A stretch of DNA of 64,000 nucleotides from Oscillospiraceae bacterium (GCA_022483045.1 JAKVOA010000002.1:580721-644720); one strand, 5' to 3'; positions 41,522 through 51,843 are shown, numbered from the stretch's first letter. The notes: generated from the letters alone by a model not told the origin. Made by a program: numbers and translations.

Positions 41522-42430
41522 GTGCGAAAAGGTCTGCCAGTGCTTTCCGTATTGCTTGCGGGCAGCTTGTGGGGGTGCATCGGACTGTTTGTACGCGGTC
41601 TGACAGGTGCCGGCCTTTCCTCAATGGAGCTGGTAGCACTGCGCTCAATTGTTACGGCGGCGGTGCTGCTGATCTGGCTGCTGCTGCGTGACCGGGCAAA
41701 GCTGAAAATTTGCTTACGGGATTTGTGGTGCTTTTTAGGCACTGGACTGTGCAGTATTGTATTTTTCAACTTCTGTTACTTTTCCGCGATACAAAGGACC
41801 TCTCTTTCTGTAGCCAGTGTTCTGCTGTATACGGCACCCTGCATTGTTATGCTGCTGTCTTTGCTGCTGTTTCACGAAGCGTGTACCCCTGCTAAACTGG
41901 TGGCATTGGCCATGTCTTTGTTGGGACTGTGCTTGGTGACTGGCTTGTTGGGTGGTGGTCGGCAGCGTGTCACTGCAGCGGGAATCCTGTACGGTTGCGG
42001 TGCCGGCCTAGGCTATGCATTGTACAGCGTTTTTGGCCGCTTTGCCCTAAACCGTGGCTACCATCCTTTAACCATTACCCTGTATACATTCTTTACGGCC
42101 AGTGTGGGCAGTCTGCTGCTGTGCGGCGGTCAACTGCATCTTGCTTTCTTAGCAACTTTCCCTGCTGCTGCGGCAGATGTTCTTTTGCTGGGTACAGTGT
42201 GCGGTGCATTGCCTTACGTTTCCTACACTTGGGGACTTACACACATGGAGGCCAGCCGCGCTTCAATCTTAGCTTCTGTGGAGCCAGTGGTTGCCACACT
42301 GCTGGGTGTTATGTGCTTTCACGAAAAGCTGACGCTGCCGGGTGGGTGTGGGGTACTTCTGGTGCTGGGTGCGCTACTTGTTTTAAATCTACAATCTCCA
42401 AGTGAAGCACAGCAGAGTAGCACTGCGTAA
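41522..42430 (+). CDS. EamA/DMT-family permease
   Basis: Encodes 302 aa with ten predicted membrane helices arranged as two EamA repeats (L-W-G-C-I-G-L-F-V-R at the start; E-A-S-R-A-S-I-L-A-S-V-E-P-V in the second repeat). GTG 41522 follows AGGAAGGAGG. It may move proline, its product 5-aminovalerate or another amino acid, judged only by its place after prdB. Confidence 0.82.
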   Translation: MRKGLPVLSVLLAGSLWGCIGLFVRGLTGAGLSSMELVALRSIVTAAVLLIWLLLRDRAKLKICLRDLWCFLGTGLCSIVFFNFCYFSAIQRTSLSVASVLLYTAPCIVMLLSLLLFHEACTPAKLVALAMSLLGLCLVTGLLGGGRQRVTAAGILYGCGAGLGYALYSVFGRFALNRGYHPLTITLYTFFTASVGSLLLCGGQLHLAFLATFPAAAADVLLLGTVCGALPYVSYTWGLTHMEASRASILASVEPVVATLLGVMCFHEKLTLPGGCGVLLVLGALLVLNLQSPSEAQQSSTA

Positions 42431-42553
42431 AAGAGCTTTACAACATTGAAAAATGAAATACCTAGACAATGCAATGGCGCATACAGCAGCTTGCCGTGTG
42501 CGCCGCTTTTGTTGTAGGCAGTCTTTTCAAAATTTTGGAGGGAGAGAAACGCA

Positions 42554-43282
42554 ATGAATATTATGCAGGTCTGCAACCTTAAAAAGGTTTTTGGTGACAA
42601 CGTTGTGCTGGAAAACATCAGTGTAGATCTTCGGGAAGGGGAGGTTACCTGTATTTTAGGGCCTTCCGGTGCGGGAAAAAGTACCTTTCTGCGCTGTCTG
42701 AACCGGTTGGAATATCCTGATGACGGTGAAATTTTGTACTGCGGAAACAATACTTTGGGAAAAAGCTATGATATTCGCTGCCTGCGCGAAGAGGTAGGCA
42801 TGGTCTTTCAGCGCTTTAATCTGTTTCCAACCAAGACCGTGCTACAGAACGTCATGCTTGCTCCCATGGTTGTTAAAAAAATAAGTCGTGAGGAAGCCCG
42901 GGAAAACGCCTTGAAAGAGCTGAAAAAGGTGGGCATGGCAGAAAAAGCAGAAGCGTACCCAGGCACGCTTTCTGGTGGACAGCAGCAGCGCGTAGCCATT
43001 GCCCGTTCACTCAATATGCATCCGAAGATGATTTTGTTTGATGAACCCACTTCGGCACTTGACCCGGAACTGGTGGGTGATGTGCTGGACGTTATGCGTG
43101 ACCTGGCCAAGGAAGGCATGACCATGGTGGTGGTTACACATGAAATGGGTTTTGCACGGGAGGTGGGAGACCGCATTTTATTTATGGCGGATGGTGGCAT
43201 TGCGGAAGATGCTTCACCGGAGGAATTCTTTACAGCACCAAAAACGGATCGCGCCCGTTCCTTCCTTGCTCGTATTTTGTAA
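42554..43282 (+). CDS. polar amino acid ABC transporter ATP-binding protein
   Basis: Encodes 242 aa: Walker [11 protein letters not shown]-loop V-F-Q-R-F-N-L-F, signature L-S-G-G-Q-Q-Q-R, Walker [10 protein letters not shown]-loop T-H-E-M-G-F-A. It is GlnQ/HisP-like and is followed by its binding protein and permease. The gap 42431-42553 holds an imperfect GGCGCA/TGTGCGCC hairpin that may end the prd unit. Confidence 0.88.
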   Translation: MNIMQVCNLKKVFGDNVVLENISVDLREGEVTCILGPSGAGKSTFLRCLNRLEYPDDGEILYCGNNTLGKSYDIRCLREEVGMVFQRFNLFPTKTVLQNVMLAPMVVKKISREEARENALKELKKVGMAEKAEAYPGTLSGGQQQRVAIARSLNMHPKMILFDEPTSALDPELVGDVLDVMRDLAKEGMTMVVVTHEMGFAREVGDRILFMADGGIAEDASPEEFFTAPKTDRARSFLARIL

Positions 43283-43377
43283 AAGTAAGCTATACCAATA
43301 ATCGTTTGTCGAAACTGCTTCAAACGTGTTACATATACAAATTCGTGTTTGTTTTAAACAAAAAGGGGGAACCACTC

Positions 43378-44244
43378 ATGAAAAATCGTGTTTTGACCAA
43401 GCTTTGTTCTGCGGTGATGGCTGCTGCGCTGGCCCTGTCCTTTACTGCCTGTGGGGAAACACCTGCCGGCAGTTCCTCCGTTGGAGGTGCTTCGTCTGCC
43501 GGGAGCAGTTCTGCTGCCGGCGGAAGCGCTGTGACTGGTTCGGTGGACGGTTCCATGAAGGGCGTGACCATTAAGGTTGGTACATCCGGTGTATTCGGTC
43601 CTTTCAGCTATTACGACAAAGATGGCAAAACCCTTATCGGCTTTGACCTCGATCTGATTAAGGCGCTGCAGGCAAAGCTAGGCTTTACCATTGACGGTGA
43701 CATTCAGGCAATGTCTTACTCAGCGTTAGGTGCGTCCATTGGTCAAGGTAAGCTGGACATGGCTGCTGCCGCTTTGTGTCAAACCGACGAGCGTAAGAAG
43801 ACCATGGACTTTTCAAAGACATACAGTGACTCTGGCCTAAAAATTCTGATTAACAAAACGAAGAACAGTGGTATTAAAAGCGTAAATGACCTTCACGGAA
43901 AAAAGGTCGCAGTGGAAAAAGGTACCGCTTCACACGCTTATGCCAGCAAAAATTTGGCGGATGCAACACTGGAAGTGCATGATACCATCACCACTGCTTA
44001 TGCCTCTTTGGAGCAGGGAAAGGTGGACGCTGTCATTCAGGATTTGCCGAACTGCGCATTTTATATTAAGACGAACCCCAAAACAAATCTAGAAGTGGTG
44101 GGGGATCAGTTCAACCAAGGGCAGTCTCCTTATGCAATTGCCTTTAAGAAGGGCTTTGCTTACACAGACAAGTTTAATGCGGCTTTAGATGAACTGACCA
44201 AAGACGGTACCATGAAGAAGCTGGACGAGAAATGGTGCGAATAA
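43378..44244 (+). CDS. amino acid ABC transporter substrate-binding lipoprotein
   Basis: Encodes 288 aa with a lipobox S-F-T-A-C and a G/S-rich linker, then a family-3 binding fold: G-P-F-S-Y-Y-D-K-D-G-K-T-L-I-G-F-D-L-D-L, M-D-F-S-K-T-Y, K-V-A-V-E-K-G-T-A-S. ATG 43378 is preceded by AAAAAGGGGGA. The ligand (proline, ornithine, glutamine or other) cannot be read from sequence. Confidence 0.87.
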   Translation: MKNRVLTKLCSAVMAAALALSFTACGETPAGSSSVGGASSAGSSSAAGGSAVTGSVDGSMKGVTIKVGTSGVFGPFSYYDKDGKTLIGFDLDLIKALQAKLGFTIDGDIQAMSYSALGASIGQGKLDMAAAALCQTDERKKTMDFSKTYSDSGLKILINKTKNSGIKSVNDLHGKKVAVEKGTASHAYASKNLADATLEVHDTITTAYASLEQGKVDAVIQDLPNCAFYIKTNPKTNLEVVGDQFNQGQSPYAIAFKKGFAYTDKFNAALDELTKDGTMKKLDEKWCE

Positions 44245-44306
44245 CAGAAATTTAAATTTTCTCGGGTATATTTGTCTCGCCGGGAAGCAGATAGGCAGGG
44301 ATCATT

Positions 44307-45005
44307 ATGAATACAGCAATTATAACACTGGTGCCCATGTTGATGAGTGGTTTGCAGCTTACGGTTTTAGTTGCGGCGGTCGGCATCCTGTGCGGTTTTG
44401 TCATTGGCAGTGTCGCAGGTTACGCGCTGCAGTCACGCAGCCGGGTGGCACGCACACTGGCATTTGTGTACATCTGGCTCATTCGCGGTACGCCGATTAT
44501 TGTGCAGGCACTGTATATTTACTATGTGCTGCCGCTGATGCTGGGAAGCAATATTCCAAGTACGACAGCCGGTATCATCGTTATTTCCATAAATTCTGGT
44601 GCCTTTATTGCCGAGATTGTGCGTGGCGCACTGGAAAGCGTAGACAACGGCCAAAAAGAAGCTGGCCGCTCGTTGGGTATGAGCAATTTGCAAGTATTGA
44701 TTCATGTTGTCATTCCTCCGGCTTTCCGACAAATGGTGCCTGCACTGTTTAATCAGTTTATCATATCGCTGAAGGATACCTCTATGCTTACAATTATTGT
44801 GGTCAATGAAATGACGCAGAAGGCGATGAGCTACGCCGCACTGACCTTTGACTATGTTACCACTTATTCACTGCTGGCACTGTTCTACTTAGCGCTGATT
44901 TCGCTGCTGATGGTATTGCAAAAGTTTGTTGAGCGCCGCATGAATTTGCAGCGTGTACCAAAGCCCAGACTGAAAGACTTGAAAAATAAGAAGCTGGCGG
45001 CCTAA
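44307..45005 (+). CDS. amino acid ABC transporter permease
   Basis: Encodes 232 aa of the HisM/GlnP type: I-R-G-T-P-I-I-V-Q-A-L-Y, S-G-A-F-I-A-E-I-V-R-G-A-L and the coupling segment G-Q-K-E-A-G-R-S-L-G-M-S. It completes a single-permease importer. A terminator follows. Confidence 0.88.
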   Translation: MNTAIITLVPMLMSGLQLTVLVAAVGILCGFVIGSVAGYALQSRSRVARTLAFVYIWLIRGTPIIVQALYIYYVLPLMLGSNIPSTTAGIIVISINSGAFIAEIVRGALESVDNGQKEAGRSLGMSNLQVLIHVVIPPAFRQMVPALFNQFIISLKDTSMLTIIVVNEMTQKAMSYAALTFDYVTTYSLLALFYLALISLLMVLQKFVERRMNLQRVPKPRLKDLKNKKLAA

Positions 45006-45041
45006 CCTTCTGCAGGTGTTTGGCTGTAGCACTGACAGCAG

Positions 45042-45092
45042 AAAAAGGTCCGGAACACTCGCTTTTGGTTTACGAGAGTTCCGGACCTTTTT
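45042..45092 (+). terminator. terminator after amino acid importer
   Basis: AAAAAGGTCCGGAAC (45042-45056) pairs with GTTCCGGACCTTTTT (45078-45092); the stem suits both convergent transcripts. Confidence 0.88.
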
Positions 45093-45111
45093 GTGGGAAT
45101 ACAGCAGGATG

Positions 45112-45729
45112 TCACAGGGCACTGTTCGTTTGTGGAAAGCACTTTTGAACGATTTCGGCAAGGCATTCTGCCGTGCCATTTACGCCTAACAGACTGCTGT
45201 TGATCATGAGATCCTGATGGTTTTCATCGTTTGGCAGGTAGCCTGCATAGTGCAGATGGTAGGCGCTGCGTGCTTTGTCTACTTTGGCAATCATTTTTTC
45301 AGCTGTTTCCGGTTCCATTCGCAGACTGTCGACGCAGTTGCGGTAGCGCTGCTCATAGGGAGCATAGACAAAAATGTGCAGACAATTCTTTTCATTTTGC
45401 AAGATGAAATCGGAGCAGCGGCCTACAATGATGCAGGACTGCTGTTCTACCAAATTGCGGATAATCTTGACTTGCTCGTGAAAGACAGTGTCCTGTTCTT
45501 CGGTTGTGCCGGTGCCAAGAGGGTAGGACATCTTAACAAACAGGTTCTTTTTCGCACTTTCCTCCATATTGCTGATAACCGAAACGGGCATTCCCAAATT
45601 TTCTGCGGTTTTTTCTACAATGTCACGGTCATAACATTCGATACCCAGCAACTCAGCCAGCCGTTTGGCAATTGGCCGTCCCAGACTGCCAAATTCTCTG
45701 GACAGGGTAACAACATAATTTTTCACCAT
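45112..45729 (-). CDS. cytidylate kinase-like family protein
   Basis: Encodes 205 aa. S-R-E-F-G-S-L-G-R-P-I-A-K-R-L-A-E-L-L-G, then C-Y-D-R-D-I-V-E, I-I-V-G-R-C-S-D-F-I-L and Y-H-L-H-Y-A-G-Y match the cytidylate-kinase-like family, a degenerate P-loop group whose substrate is unknown. ACAGGAG precedes ATG 45729. It is a single gene on the opposite strand to the prd/importer block. Confidence 0.8.
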   Translation of the reverse strand: MVKNYVVTLSREFGSLGRPIAKRLAELLGIECYDRDIVEKTAENLGMPVSVISNMEESAKKNLFVKMSYPLGTGTTEEQDTVFHEQVKIIRNLVEQQSCIIVGRCSDFILQNEKNCLHIFVYAPYEQRYRNCVDSLRMEPETAEKMIAKVDKARSAYHLHYAGYLPNDENHQDLMINSSLLGVNGTAECLAEIVQKCFPQTNSAL

Positions 45730-46049
45730 GGCTCATCACTCCTGTTAAAAAAGTAAGCGTGACAGCAGGACCGCAGTGAAAATCGCCACAGCAGCTGTAC
45801 ACTTTTTTCCATCTTAGCCCCCTGTGGCAAAGGCGTCAAGACGTTTGAAAATTTCCAGAAAAAGAAATGAAAAGCAGAAGAAAACTTTGTTTTCATTGTT
45901 TTTATACATGGCCTAAAGTGCCTGAATTTATGGTGTTCTGCCACAGCGGATTCGCTGTAAATGATTCTTCCTTGTTTGTTCAGCTTTATTTTACAATCTG
46001 TCTAACATTTTTTACAAAGAAAACACAGGAAAATACTTTACTTCTAAAA

Positions 46050-46078
46050 TTGTAAACTGTTTTGATTTCTTCTATACT
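46050..46078 (+). promoter_or_regulatory. promoter of AraC-type regulator gene
   Basis: TTGTAA (46050-46055), 17 bp, TATACT (46073-46078), 43 bp before the start. The remainder of 45730-46049 is AT-rich without a gene. Confidence 0.6.
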
Positions 46079-46121
46079 GAAAACAGTACAAAGTTTTTTG
46101 AAGTAGACGGGGTGAAACGGT

Positions 46122-46952
46122 ATGCAAAATGAAGAAAAAGCTCCTTTTCAGCCAGTTCAGCCATACTTTGTCACCAGCTGCAGCCGTTACCAGCAAAGAG
46201 CGGTTTACAAAAACGGTATTTCACAGATTTATCAGTATTGTTTGGACGACCCGGCCGAACATGGTACGGTAGCCGTACCGGATGGTTGTGTGGACATTGT
46301 TTTTGACTGTACAGACAGCCGTGTTCAGGCAGAGGTGATTGGTACCGTATTGGCACATCGGCTGATTCCAACCGAAAAGAACCATACTTATTTTGGCGTG
46401 CGTTTTTTGCCGGGGGTATCGCCACAGCTGCTGACTGTTCCGGTGCAGGAGCTGACAGAAGTGCGTACAGACCTGCAAAATATTTTGAGAGACGAAACCT
46501 TGTGTGAACGCATGGCAGAGGCAGCGACCTTTGAGAAACGTGCACAGGTGTTTTTGCAGGTGAACCGCCGGGTACAGGTGGAGCAGCCCGGCAGCTGCGG
46601 CAGTCAGGCACTGTTTTGTGCAGTCCGCAAAAAAATCTACCACAGCGACGGCTGTGTAACCATTGGCCAGCTGCAGGAAGAAACTGGGTATAGTGAGCGT
46701 TACATTAGCCGGGTGTTTCACGAAGTTTCCGGCATTTCTCCAAAAACGTTTTGCGGTATTGTGCAGTTTCAGCGTTTGATGGCTGACTTGTGCTATCACC
46801 CGGACACACAGCTGACACAATTGGCAGCAGATTATGGCTATTATGATCAGCCGCATTTTATCCGGCAGTTCAAAAAATACACGGGGCTTGCGCCGAATGT
46901 TTGCCGCAGGTTGGTGAAAAGTTATGCCGGACGTATTGTTCCGCAAAACTGA
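46122..46952 (+). CDS. AraC-family transcriptional regulator
   Basis: Encodes 276 aa. The N-terminal part (V-P-D-G-C-V-D-I-V-F-D, G-V-R-F-L-P-G) fits the DUF6597-type sensor domain; the C-terminal 100 residues are AraC-type helix-turn-helix motifs (Y-S-E-R-Y-I-S-R-V-F-H-E-V-S-G and Y-Y-D-Q-P-H-F-I-R-Q-F-K-K-Y-T-G). GGGGTG precedes ATG 46122. Its target is unknown; the amino acid and prd genes are nearest. Confidence 0.85.
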   Translation: MQNEEKAPFQPVQPYFVTSCSRYQQRAVYKNGISQIYQYCLDDPAEHGTVAVPDGCVDIVFDCTDSRVQAEVIGTVLAHRLIPTEKNHTYFGVRFLPGVSPQLLTVPVQELTEVRTDLQNILRDETLCERMAEAATFEKRAQVFLQVNRRVQVEQPGSCGSQALFCAVRKKIYHSDGCVTIGQLQEETGYSERYISRVFHEVSGISPKTFCGIVQFQRLMADLCYHPDTQLTQLAADYGYYDQPHFIRQFKKYTGLAPNVCRRLVKSYAGRIVPQN

Positions 46953-46977
46953 AATGAAAAAGTAAAGGTACACGCAA

Positions 46978-47019
46978 ATCAGCGACGCTTTTCCGAAAAT
47001 GAAAAGCGCCGTTGATTGT
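46978..47019. repeat. hairpin between AraC gene and tspO remnant
   Basis: ATCAGCG-a-CGCTTTTC pairs with GAAAAGCG-c-CGTTGAT. It lies between convergent genes, with no long T-run. Confidence 0.5.
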
Positions 47020-47097
47020 TGTCAAATTGATAGGGTCGAGAAAGCAGATTTATATGCTTTCCCGCCAGAAACAACGACCGCAACTGCTTATGATTTG

Positions 47098-47568
47098 TCA
47101 GCGGTTCAAAATCCAGATGCCGCCGTTTAGATAAGCGGAAAAAGTGACCCCCAGAAGGTAGGGCAGCAGCATCCATGCAGCTGGTTTGCTGATTTTATAG
47201 AACAGCAGCAAAGTGGCAAGTATTAGCAGCCAGAGCAGCAGAATCCACAGTAACGCGGCAAAGTAGGCGTGCTGTTCAAAGAAAATCAATGGCTTGAAAA
47301 AGTTGACGGCCAGTTGGACACCGTAAAGAGTCAAGGAGGTTTTCTCGTTTTCAGCGTGCGAAATATAAACCAGATAGGACGCAATACCCATTTAAAAATA
47401 CAAAATTGTCCATACAATAGGGAAAAGCCAGCCAGGCGGTGACAACGACGGCTGGTTTAGTGTCTGAAACAGCATTGTGCGGCCACGAGTCAAAAAGCTG
47501 GACAGACCGCCAACAGCAAAGGGGAGAATCAGACTGAGCAGCAGTGGCTTCCATTTTGACTTTTTCAT
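47098..47568 (-). pseudogene. tspO: TspO/MBR protein with single in-frame stop
   Basis: From ATG 47568 (AAAGGGGTG upstream) the frame runs 58 codons (F-L-T-R, P-S-L-S-P-P-G-W-L-F-P-I-V-W-T-I-L-Y), hits TAA at 47392-47394, and continues in the same frame with M-G-I-A-S-Y to a normal five-helix end. Relatives have I-L-Y-x-L-M-G-I-A-S-Y, so one base change TTA to TAA explains the stop. TspO binds tetrapyrroles, and the island's haem genes are also decayed. Confidence 0.8.
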
Positions 47569-48009
47569 AGCAGTCACCCCTTTATGCTTGAAAGCATATG
47601 CTGCTTTTCTAAAAAAATCAAAAGCCGCCCAAAGGTGGCATGGCAGCCAGACGTCATTGTGCGGAATCGATTGTTTTTTGGCGTTCCTATTTTGATTCTC
47701 CCGTGTCAGCGGTGTTTGACCGTAACATTTTTTGGCGCATGCGGTTTCGCTGTCAGGTTGGCTGCCCTTTGGCATTACATTTCATCTCGATAAAAATATC
47801 TCCGTGTAACTATGAAAGTATACGGACGGAAAAGAAAAATTCACAATTCCAGTAACATGGCTGTATGCAAGATGTACGATATTATTTTTATAAACATCAG
47901 ACATCAATCAGCAGTTTTGCACAGAAACGCTTGAAAAAAGGTGAAAAGCCTCTAGAATTTACTTTGTATGTATGAAACCGGTTTTGCAAATAAACGAAGA
48001 GGAACTGAT
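47569..48009. other. non-coding stretch
   Basis: About 440 bp with no supported gene. It is AT-rich toward 47.9 kb, where the promoter of the broken regulator at 48010 would lie. Confidence 0.4.
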
Positions 48010-50103
48010 ATGAAAATCACTAAGCGAATTGTCTTGCCCGGCTTTTAAAAGGAACAGTCGCTGTCTTTGCGGAAAAACAGTTTGGTTTTGCTGCTGATGC
48101 TGTGTCCAATTCTCATCATTGCGGCTGTAAATTTTTGCATAATTGTCCAGCAAAGCCTTAATGCTATGCAAAATGAACTTCGGATTCATTCTGAACGGTT
48201 ACTGGATCAGACAGAACGACAGCTTGAGGCAGTGCTTAAGGTAACAGACCGCCACAAGCAGGAAACTGAATTCTTTAATGTTATACCAGACGGATTCGCT
48301 TGCCTCCTACTAATTACATTATGGATGGCTTAAATAAAGACAGCTTGTGGACAGCCTTTTTATATGAATTACAAAGGAAAGTATATCATCAGTACGCAGG
48401 TGAAAGATGGAGTTGATTTCTATTTTACCAACATTTTGCTTTCCAAGAAGTTAAAAACTGCCAGTACAACAGTTTTTAAAAGTGATCGTGAGCAAATTTG
48501 TACCTTTCGCGTACATAGTAAATTAACAAACGATGATGGCACTCTGTTTTTGGCACCGCTGGAAACAGCAGACGACAATACAGTCGTTTCCAGCATGGCT
48601 TTTGTAGTTTACGACAGCACAATGAGTGCCCTGTGGGACAAAGTTAATGAAAACGGCTTTATGACCCTGTCTTACAACAATGAACGAATCTATTCATCCA
48701 ACAAACAGGGTAATCAGGCAATCAATGAAGGGAACAACCTAAGCAATTTTCTGCCCGGAGACAGTCTGACAATGTGTTACAGTCATAATGCTTTTAAAGT
48801 GCAGTGGACTATTCCACAATTTACGTTTTTTACTAGGCGCTGTCATGGTGCAGGCAGTCATCACATTTTTGGTGTTGGCGGTGGCGGTACTACTACTGCT
48901 GCTGCTGTGCTACACGCATAAAAGCTATGCGCCGGTGAGGCAGATTCTGCAACGTATTGAACCACAGTACCAGCAGCAAAACGCCATGGACGAATCAAAG
49001 TATATTGACATGGCGGTCAGTGACCTTACTTATACCAAAAAATTTTTGGAACAGACCAATGAGGAACTGTGTCGAGAAAAATACCTGTACTATATTCTGG
49101 ATAATCAAGTGACAACAGGTTCCGTCCTGTACCAGCAATGTCTTAGCGCCGGTATTCGGGTGGACCGGCACTGGTTTGCGTGCATTTTATTGGAAGACAC
49201 TGCGGAAAATGAAAAACTGTTTCAAAGTTTAAATGCAGAGGAAAAAGACAGCGGGCAGGAAACCAATTCGTATTCCATGTACATTATGGACAATAAATAT
49301 ATGTTCCTGCTGTGTTCAGACGAAAAAGAGGACTGTCTGGCAGAAAAGCTGCGGCAGCTGAGTGACGGTAATGACGAGTTGGTTTCTGTCAGTCATGCAG
49401 TTGACAGTCTAGAAAATGTATGCAGTGTATATCTGGATGTTTGTCAGCGTGAGGCAAACAGACGCAAAGTCCAGATACTTCCTCTGTGTATCCGGAATTG
49501 GAACTGGAAGCACTGCAAGAAGCTGTTTCTGTGGAAAGCACTGATAAAGTGAAATTTGCACTGCGTATGATTAAGAACTGGCTTGTCTCCTGCAGCGAGA
49601 TGTGGCGCGCTTCTGTTTTTGTAACCGTCTGCAGTATTCTGAATGAGGGCGACCGCCAAAAAATCAATCGGCAGGTGCAGCGGATTCCGGTACCGAATCC
49701 GGAAGCTATTAGCTGTGAGATTGACATTTTGTTTTCCAAATATCTGCAGCGTGTGGGAACACAAGTGGAAGAAACAGCACCGCATGGGCACCGAAGCTTG
49801 GGCAGCTTGATGCAGTATGTGGAAGCAAATTACTGAGATTTCAGCTTTACCATCAAGCGTATGGCAATGAATTTTCACACTTCGCCGTCTAACCTGAGCC
49901 ATTTTTTCAAAAAGAGTACCGGGCAGACAATTTCCCATTTCATTGATGACATGAAGGTGAAGCGTGCAGAACAACTGCTGCTTGCCGGTTAGAGGGTGAA
50001 TGATGTTGCATAGCAGTTTGGTTACAACAGCGCTTCCGTGTCCATTGAAACCTTTAAACGCGTACGAGGGGGTGACTTACAGCGTGTTCCGCTGCAGCAG
50101 TGA
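48010..50103 (+). pseudogene. membrane-bound AraC-type (YesN-like) regulator, multiply broken
   Basis: A start M-K-I-T-K-R-I-V-L-P-G-F meets TAA at codon 13; the same frame continues with a membrane helix (L-V-L-L-L-M-L-C-P-I-L-I-I-A). Frameshifts or deletions fall near 48290, 48360, 48820 and 49480, and stops at 49834, 49990 and 50009. A second membrane helix is at about 48850-48915 and an AraC helix-turn-helix at 49860-50080 (S-P-S-N-L-S-H-F-F-K-K-S-T-G; Q-F-G-Y-N-S-A-S). The plan, two helices around an extracellular domain plus C-terminal AraC motifs, is that of sugar-responsive regulators. Confidence 0.82.
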
Positions 50104-50417
50104 AACTGAACTTATTCAAAAACATTCAAAACCTTGAATTTGCAGAAAGGCCGGCCGACTTTTGCCTGCCTGCCTTTTTCTTTGCGTATCTTAAATTTTT
50201 GAACTGCTTGTGAAGCGGCGTGATTCTGTTCAATTTGCAGGGATTGATTTCACATTCCCGTATTTTTTTCAAAATCACGGAATTGAAAGCAGAAGCAAAG
50301 AGTTTATACTGAAAAGTGTTCCGGGAGATGTTCAGCCAGCGGAAGCGGGAGATTGCCCGAGAAAAAGTTTTGCAGCCAGCGGGGAGCTGGCGAAAAGATT
50401 GAAAAGGAGTCTCAACA

Positions 50418-50957
50418 ATGACCAAAAAGCAATTTTTAGCAGATGGTCTGGCAGCGGTGCTGAAAGACTTTTGCAGTCAAACCGGCCTGCTGCGGCAGCG
50501 GGAGCGCGAACAGGTTGCTGCCACAAAGTCAGCAGGTAAAACCGTTTCCTTTGGACGCAGTCCGGCACAGAAAGCGGTTCAGGCCGCAAAGGCGCAGCAA
50601 CGGCTGGACTCCGCAAACAAGGAGTTGAACAGTCTGCGCGAGGATGGTACAATTAGAGTGAAAGGAATGCTCGTGAAAGCTCCCGCCGTACCGGGCACCT
50701 TAACTTTCAGCGGCCATGCGTTAGACAGACTGTCCGAGCGCGGAATGACTTTGCAGGATGTGGAACGTATCATAAAATCGCCAAAATTTGCAATCAGGCA
50801 GCGTAATGGTACACAGCACGTTTATTATTCGGAAGCCGGATTCATTGCAATTAAATCAGACGGCACCGTGTCCTCCATCGGTCAGCTTGACGAGGGCGGG
50901 AAAACAGTATTGGAGGTGGCAAAAAAATATGGATTTTATCACGAATCCAAAAAATGA
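50418..50957 (+). CDS. phage-type protein with DUF4258-like C-terminus
   Basis: Encodes 179 aa. The C-terminal 95 residues (F-S-G-H-A-L-D-R-L-S-E-R-G-M-T, then V-E-R-I-I-K-S-P, then Y-Y-S-E-A-G-F-I-A-I) look like a DUF4258-type small domain found at the end of phage head proteins. The N-terminal part is basic and coiled. AAAAGGAG precedes ATG 50418. It belongs to the phage remnant next to tRNA-Thr. The stretch 50104-50417 holds no gene I can support, perhaps only the 3' end of a lost phage gene. Confidence 0.6.
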   Translation: MTKKQFLADGLAAVLKDFCSQTGLLRQREREQVAATKSAGKTVSFGRSPAQKAVQAAKAQQRLDSANKELNSLREDGTIRVKGMLVKAPAVPGTLTFSGHALDRLSERGMTLQDVERIIKSPKFAIRQRNGTQHVYYSEAGFIAIKSDGTVSSIGQLDEGGKTVLEVAKKYGFYHESKK

Positions 50958-51126
50958 AGATGAACAGGTACTTTGCCCTATCTGGAATAAGAAAATTTCT
51001 GCCGGTCTTTGCTTTGACATTTCCAACATTGGCAATGACAGTTTGAATCTGCCGCAAAAGCTCCGGCCACCATGTGGCTGGCAAAAGGCACATGAAATAT
51101 GTGATAAATGCGAAAATTACAACTAA
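50929..51126 (+). CDS. small phage-type zinc-ribbon-like protein
   Basis: Encodes 65 aa overlapping the upstream gene by 29 bp. Cysteines in L-C-P-I-W-N-K-K-I-S-A-G-L-C-F-D-I and E-I-C-D-K-C resemble a small zinc-binding protein of phage head regions. GGAGGTGG lies 9 bp before ATG 50929. Confidence 0.55.
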   Translation: MDFITNPKNEDEQVLCPIWNKKISAGLCFDISNIGNDSLNLPQKLRPPCGWQKAHEICDKCENYN

Positions 51127-51306
51127 GCCGCCACGGCACACGCCCGGCGGTATTTTTGTACCCAATTTCAGAAGCAAGCAGCCGTTGCGGGCTGCTTTTT
51201 TCATACTTATTTTGCCCTACCCTGCCGGGCTTAAAATGCAGGAACCGCACGGCGCAGAGTGGCTGCGCACTTACAAATCAAATCAATGCGGCAAGGAGTT
51301 TTTAAC

Positions 51307-51801
51307 ATGGATATGAAAGAACTTTTCGGTGACAAATCGCTCACCTATGCGGACTTTGAAAAAGCTGCCGGTGAGCACAAAGCAAAATTTGTTGACCTGT
51401 CCGAGGGCGGCTATGTGGACAAGGGCAAGTTTGACAGTAAAGACGCTGAATTAAAAACCGCAAATGGCACTATTGCAGACCTGCAGGACAAAGTGAAGGC
51501 TTTTGACGGTGTGGATGTTGAAAAGCTGAAGCAGGATGTCAAAGACGCGCAGGTCAAGTATGGTACCGACCTTAGCACGCTGAAAAAGTCCAGTGCTATC
51601 AACCTTGCGCTGGTGGGAGCAAAAGCGCACGACGCAAAAGCCGTGCTGCCATTTGTCAACATGGACGCTGTCACGAAGGACGGCGACAAAGTGCTGAGCT
51701 TGGATGAGCAAGTACAGAATTTGAAGAAAGACAAGGTTTTTCTGTTTGAAGAAGAAAAGCCGGCCGGGGGCTTTTTTGTTTATGCAGTAGTCAAATTATA
51801 A
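51307..51801 (+). pseudogene. phage minor structural GP20 (scaffold)-like protein, 3'-truncated
   Basis: 164 codons from ATG 51307 (AAGGAG). A charged coiled coil (about 40-90) and S-A-I-N-L-A-L-V-G-A-K-A-H-D-A-K-A-V-L-P-F-V-N-M-D match GP20 scaffold proteins. The end K-P-A-G-G runs into F-F-V-Y-A-V-V-K-L, different from the glycine-rich family tail, so the 3' end is probably fused to sequence next to the attachment site by a deletion that removed the capsid and tail genes. Confidence 0.65.
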
Positions 51802-51824
51802 AAAGTAGTCAAAAGGTAGTCAAA
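51787..51824 (+). repeat. three direct copies of GTAGTCAAA
   Basis: Copies start at 51787, 51805 and 51816. They lie 70-105 bp from the attachment core, where arm-type integrase binding sites are expected. Confidence 0.6.
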
Positions 51825-51843
51825 ACCGAAAAAGGCATAAAGC

